DNA of 64,000 nt, taken from positions 9,052,001 through 9,116,000 of the forward strand of contig NZ_CP118527.1 of NCBI RefSeq assembly GCF_028885415.1, given 5' to 3'. The position numbers were made by a program, and so were the translations under genes. Positions 61,667 to 64,000 of the stretch are shown here, one piece after another. The notes beneath the pieces are model-generated. The model did not search any database, was not told the DNA's origin, and worked only from the letters and a program-made list of their open reading frames with translations. The stretch is from Streptomyces coeruleorubidus (GTDB lineage: Bacteria; Actinomycetota; Actinomycetes; Streptomycetales; Streptomycetaceae). How positions within the stretch are numbered: position 1 is the first letter of the stretch; each line of letters opens with the position of its first letter.

Positions 61667-62515
61667 ATGACGGGGAACGACCACGAGGGCCGGCTGGGGG
61701 AGGAGTTCTTCACACCCGGCTCCTCGTCCTTCACCGAGTTCCTGGCGGCCCACCGCCCCGAACTGCTGAGCACCCGCAGGATCCTCCCGGACGGCGTCCG
61801 CGCCGAGGGCGCCCCGCACGGCACCACCGTGCTGGCCCTCACCTACGGCGACGGCGTGCTGATCGCGGGCGACCGGCGGGCGACGATGGGGAATCTCATC
61901 GCCCAGCGGGACCTGGAGAAGGTACACCCCGCCGACGACCACACCGCGGTGGCCTTCGCCGGTTCCGTCGGGCTCGCGCTGGACCTGGTGAAGCTCTATC
62001 AGGTCGAGCTGACGCACTTCGAGAAGGTCGAGGGCATCCCCATGACCCTCGCCGCGAAGGCGACCCGGCTGGCCACGATGATCCGGGACAACCTGGGCCA
62101 GGCCATGCAGGGCCTCGCCGTCGTCCCGCTGCTCGCCGGCTACGACCCCGCGGCTGACGAGGGCGGGCGCGGCCGCATCTTCGGCTTCGACGTCGCCGGC
62201 GGCCGCTACGAGAAGTTCGGCTTCCACGCCGAGGGCTCCGGCTCGCCGTACGCCCGGGGCGCGTTGAAGAAACTGTTCCGCCCGGGCATGTCCCGGCGCG
62301 AGGCGGCCCTGGCCGCGCTCCAGGCGCTGTACGACGCGGCCGACGACGACTCCGCGACCGGCGGCCCGGACATCACCCGCCGTATCTACCCCGTCGTGTC
62401 CGTCATCACCGAGGACGGATTCGAGCGGCTGCCGGAGGCGGAGACGGAGGAGCTCAGTCGCGAGATGGTCGAGCAGCGCCGCAGCCGGCCGGACGGACCG
62501 AACGCCGCGGTGTGA
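61667..62515 (+). CDS. prcB: proteasome beta subunit, isolated copy
   Basis: The 282-residue protein has a 52-residue propeptide and then the mature N terminus at Thr53 (HGTTVLAL). The catalytic set is complete: Thr53 (Thr1), Asp69 (Asp17, in AGDRRAT) and Lys85 (Lys33). The rest follows the actinobacterial 20S beta fold. It would assemble with an alpha ring into the proteasome that degrades Pup-tagged proteins. Neither prcA, pup, dop nor arc is adjacent, which differs from the usual pup-prcB-prcA order. ATG at 61667 has GAGGGGGGAAC upstream. Confidence 0.9.
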   Translation: MTGNDHEGRLGEEFFTPGSSSFTEFLAAHRPELLSTRRILPDGVRAEGAPHGTTVLALTYGDGVLIAGDRRATMGNLIAQRDLEKVHPADDHTAVAFAGSVGLALDLVKLYQVELTHFEKVEGIPMTLAAKATRLATMIRDNLGQAMQGLAVVPLLAGYDPAADEGGRGRIFGFDVAGGRYEKFGFHAEGSGSPYARGALKKLFRPGMSRREAALAALQALYDAADDDSATGGPDITRRIYPVVSVITEDGFERLPEAETEELSREMVEQRRSRPDGPNAAV

Positions 62516-62540
62516 CATACCGCCGCGGGGGCGTGTGACA

Positions 62541-62553
62541 CCCCACCGTGGGG
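62541..62553. terminator. short palindrome downstream of prcB
   Basis: CCCCACCGTGGGG is a perfect 13-base palindrome 25 bases after the prcB stop. It could be part of a terminator, though the loop is too short for a full stem. Confidence 0.3.
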
Positions 62554-62561
62554 CGCCCGGT

Positions 62562-62601
62562 CCCGCGGAGTTTTCGGTTCCCCCGCGGAGTTTTCGGTTC
62601 C
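62562..62601. repeat. 20-bp perfect tandem duplication
   Basis: CCCGCGGAGTTTTCGGTTCC occurs twice back to back (62562-62581 and 62582-62601). It lies about 110 bases before the NiCoT gene and upstream of a Nur-box-like site. It may be a duplicated regulator-binding site or a recent slippage. Confidence 0.85.
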
Positions 62602-62628
62602 ATGGACAAGACCTGTCGCGGGCTTTAC

Positions 62629-62643
62629 TGCACATGTGTTGCA
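62629..62643. promoter_or_regulatory. Nur-box-like site upstream of the nickel transporter
   Basis: TGCACATGTGTTGCA has two TGCA half-sites 7 bases apart, the spacing of the S. coelicolor Nur box (tTGCaa-N5-ttGCAA). It is 67 bases upstream of the NiCoT start. The flanking bases (CTGCA/TGCAG) add symmetry but differ from TTGCAA. Confidence 0.5.
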
Positions 62644-62709
62644 GGTGCCGGAGGATGGCGCGAGGCTGTTTCCCGCAGCCGTCCGTCCGACAGAAGGACC
62701 TTCCCCCCG

Positions 62710-63870
62710 ATGACGGCCGCCCCTGAGTCCACTCCGCCCCTCCCCGCCACGGCTTCCGCCCAGCGCACGGCCCGGCACCGCGTCCGCACCTCCATGACGC
62801 GGCAGGAGTGGACCAGGGTCGGGGGGATGGCCGCGGTCATCGTGGCCCTGCACGTGATCGGCTGGTTCACCCTCGTCGCGATCGTCGCCCCCGAGCACCG
62901 CACCATCGGCACACAGACCTTCGGCGTCGGCATCGGCGTCACCGCGTACACGCTCGGCATGCGGCACGCCTTCGACGCCGACCACATCGCCGCCATCGAC
63001 AACACCACCCGCAAGCTGATGGGCGAGGGGCAGCGCCCGCTGTCGGTCGGCTTCTGGTTCTCCCTCGGCCACTCCAGCGTCGTCTTCGTCCTGGCCTTCC
63101 TGCTCACCCTCGGCGTGAAGACCCTGGCCGGACCGGTGCGCGACGACGGCTCCGCGCTGCACGACGTCACCGGCCTGATCGGTACGACCGTCTCCGGGAC
63201 GTTCCTCTACCTCATCGCGGCCGTCAACCTCGTCGTCCTCGCCGGCATCTGGAAGGTGTTCCGCAGCATGCGCTCGGGCCACTACGACGAGGCCGCCCTG
63301 GAGGAGCAGCTGAACAACCGCGGCTTCATGAACCGCCTCCTGGGCCGTGTCATGAAGTCGGTCTCCAAACCCGGGCAGGTGTACCCGCTGGGCGTCCTCT
63401 TCGGCCTCGGCTTCGACACCGCCACCGAGATCGCCCTGCTCGTCCTGGCCGGCTCCGGCGCCGCCTCCGGCCTGCCCTGGTACGCGATCCTGTGCCTGCC
63501 CGTCCTGTTCGCCGCCGGGATGTGCCTCCTCGACACCATCGACGGCACGTTCATGAACTTCGCCTATGGCTGGGCCTTCTCCAAGCCGGTCCGCAAGGTC
63601 TACTACAACCTCACGATCACCGGCCTGTCCGTCGCCGTGGCCCTGCTCATCGGGACCGTCGAACTCCTCGGCCTGCTCGTGGAGCGGCTCGGCCTGCACG
63701 GTCCCTTCTGGGACTGGATCGCCGGCCTCGACCTCAACGTCCTCGGTTACGTCGTCGTAGGGCTCTTCGTCGCCACCTGGGTGGTGGCGCTGCTGGTGTG
63801 GAGGTTCGCGCGCATCGAGGAGAAGTGGACAGGGGACCTGGCCCGGCCGGGAGGCGGTGTCACTCCATGA
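62710..63870 (+). CDS. NiCoT nickel/cobalt transporter (HoxN/NixA family)
   Basis: The 386-residue membrane protein has eight hydrophobic segments and the signature RHAFDADHIAAIDN in segment II, followed by LGHSSVVF in III and LGFDTATE later. These bind the metal. It takes up Ni2+ or Co2+ across the cytoplasmic membrane; a Nur-type site upstream argues for nickel. ATG at 62710 has GAAGGA about 11 bases upstream. Its end overlaps the minus-strand gene at 63860 by 11 bases. Confidence 0.87.
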   Translation: MTAAPESTPPLPATASAQRTARHRVRTSMTRQEWTRVGGMAAVIVALHVIGWFTLVAIVAPEHRTIGTQTFGVGIGVTAYTLGMRHAFDADHIAAIDNTTRKLMGEGQRPLSVGFWFSLGHSSVVFVLAFLLTLGVKTLAGPVRDDGSALHDVTGLIGTTVSGTFLYLIAAVNLVVLAGIWKVFRSMRSGHYDEAALEEQLNNRGFMNRLLGRVMKSVSKPGQVYPLGVLFGLGFDTATEIALLVLAGSGAASGLPWYAILCLPVLFAAGMCLLDTIDGTFMNFAYGWAFSKPVRKVYYNLTITGLSVAVALLIGTVELLGLLVERLGLHGPFWDWIAGLDLNVLGYVVVGLFVATWVVALLVWRFARIEEKWTGDLARPGGGVTP

Positions 63871-64000
63871 CGGCGACGGCGTACCCGAACGCGAGGGCCA
63901 CCGCCAGGAGGACGACGGCCACCGCGCAGCCGAGCACCCCCGTCACCGCGGCGATCGCGATCCAGCCGGCCCGCGCCACGCGCTCGGACCGCCGGACCAC
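63860..64000 (-). CDS. C-terminal end of a small membrane protein (cut by window edge)
   Basis: The last 46 codons read VVRRSERVARAGWIAIAAV, then a hydrophobic run (GVLGCAVAVVLLAVALAFGY) and end AVAVME, with stop TGA at 63862-63860. The single long hydrophobic segment marks a membrane protein. The start may lie beyond 64000. It overlaps the NiCoT stop by 11 bases on the opposite strand. Confidence 0.5.
   Translation of the reverse strand: MVRRSERVARAGWIAIAAVTGVLGCAVAVVLLAVALAFGYAVAVME

Noticed and set aside
1..64000. tRNA, rRNA, transposase or integrase genes
   Set aside because: No T-arm-like sequence, rRNA segment, DDE/Tyr-recombinase motif or paired attachment sites were recognised by eye.
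1..64000. bldA-dependent TTA codons
   Set aside because: Each TTA trinucleotide I found was intergenic or out of frame in the called gene; this was a visual scan, not a computed one.

Overview
The window is high-GC actinobacterial chromosome, almost certainly Streptomyces. The evidence is the very high third-position GC, GTG and TTG starts, mycothiol-dependent formaldehyde oxidation, a 20S proteasome beta subunit, ROK-controlled sugar ABC systems without their own ATPase, many TetR/AraC/RpiR/ECF regulators, and secreted Tat/Sec enzymes. I saw no rRNA, tRNA, CRISPR array, transposase or phage gene, and my visual scan found no TTA codon in the called genes. It reads as accessory/arm-type chromosome with several decayed genes.

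Layout. 0-9.7 kb: an XdhC-type gene divergent from a tetracycline ribosomal-protection GTPase with a possible leader ORF; a secreted GH5 endoglycoceramidase-like enzyme convergent with a secreted beta-propeller protein; a TetR regulator; a GlxA-type regulator divergent from an imine-reductase-like dehydrogenase. 9.3-13.5 kb: a stand-alone cytochrome oxidase subunit I with a coupled small membrane protein, then an ECF sigma factor and a CU044_5270-type membrane protein separated by eleven tandem 36-bp repeats. 13.5-21.6 kb: a folD remnant, an NTF2-like protein, a truncated secreted protein, an ABC exporter, the mscR/metallo-hydrolase pair, two SDRs flanking a signal-peptidase remnant, and an L,D-transpeptidase. 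21.6-27.5 kb: sugar locus 1 (Gfo/Idh/MocA dehydrogenase, binding protein, two permeases, divergent ROK regulator). 27.5-37.3 kb: mostly single genes (EamA transporter, membrane-anchored S1 protease, DUF3800 protein, MalY-type lyase, F420-type flavoprotein, second Gfo/Idh/MocA enzyme, DUF35 protein with a TetR gene and two matching operators, peptidoglycan-binding protein, a second tandem array, flavin-reductase-like protein). 37.3-46.6 kb: SpoIIE phosphatase, a monooxygenase-domain membrane protein, RpiR regulator, DUF3662-only protein, GT-C membrane protein and a Tat-exported PAP2 phosphatase.

46.6-61.6 kb is a large carbohydrate region. A BadF/NagK-type sugar kinase diverges from a ROK repressor across an inverted-repeat operator. 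A binding protein and two permeases follow, then two cytoplasmic proteins that look like alpha/alpha-barrel carbohydrate-active enzymes but that I cannot assign to a family. A small P-loop kinase, a beta-phosphoglucomutase-like HAD enzyme, a GH65 phosphorylase/hydrolase and a second GT-C membrane protein complete it. The implied pathway is import of an oligosaccharide, intracellular cleavage, phosphorylation or phosphorolysis, and entry into glycolysis. The ATPase is presumably a shared MsiK-type subunit elsewhere.

61.6-64 kb holds an isolated proteasome beta subunit with all catalytic residues but no alpha partner next to it, then a NiCoT nickel/cobalt permease behind a Nur-box-like site, and the end of a membrane protein on the minus strand.

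Most worth a second look: the 36-bp minisatellite and its in-frame ORF bridging a sigma factor and its membrane partner; the undescribed-looking oligosaccharide locus at 46.6-56.0 kb; the tetracycline-resistance leader ORF and hairpin; the isolated prcB; and the matched TetR operators around a lone DUF35 gene.
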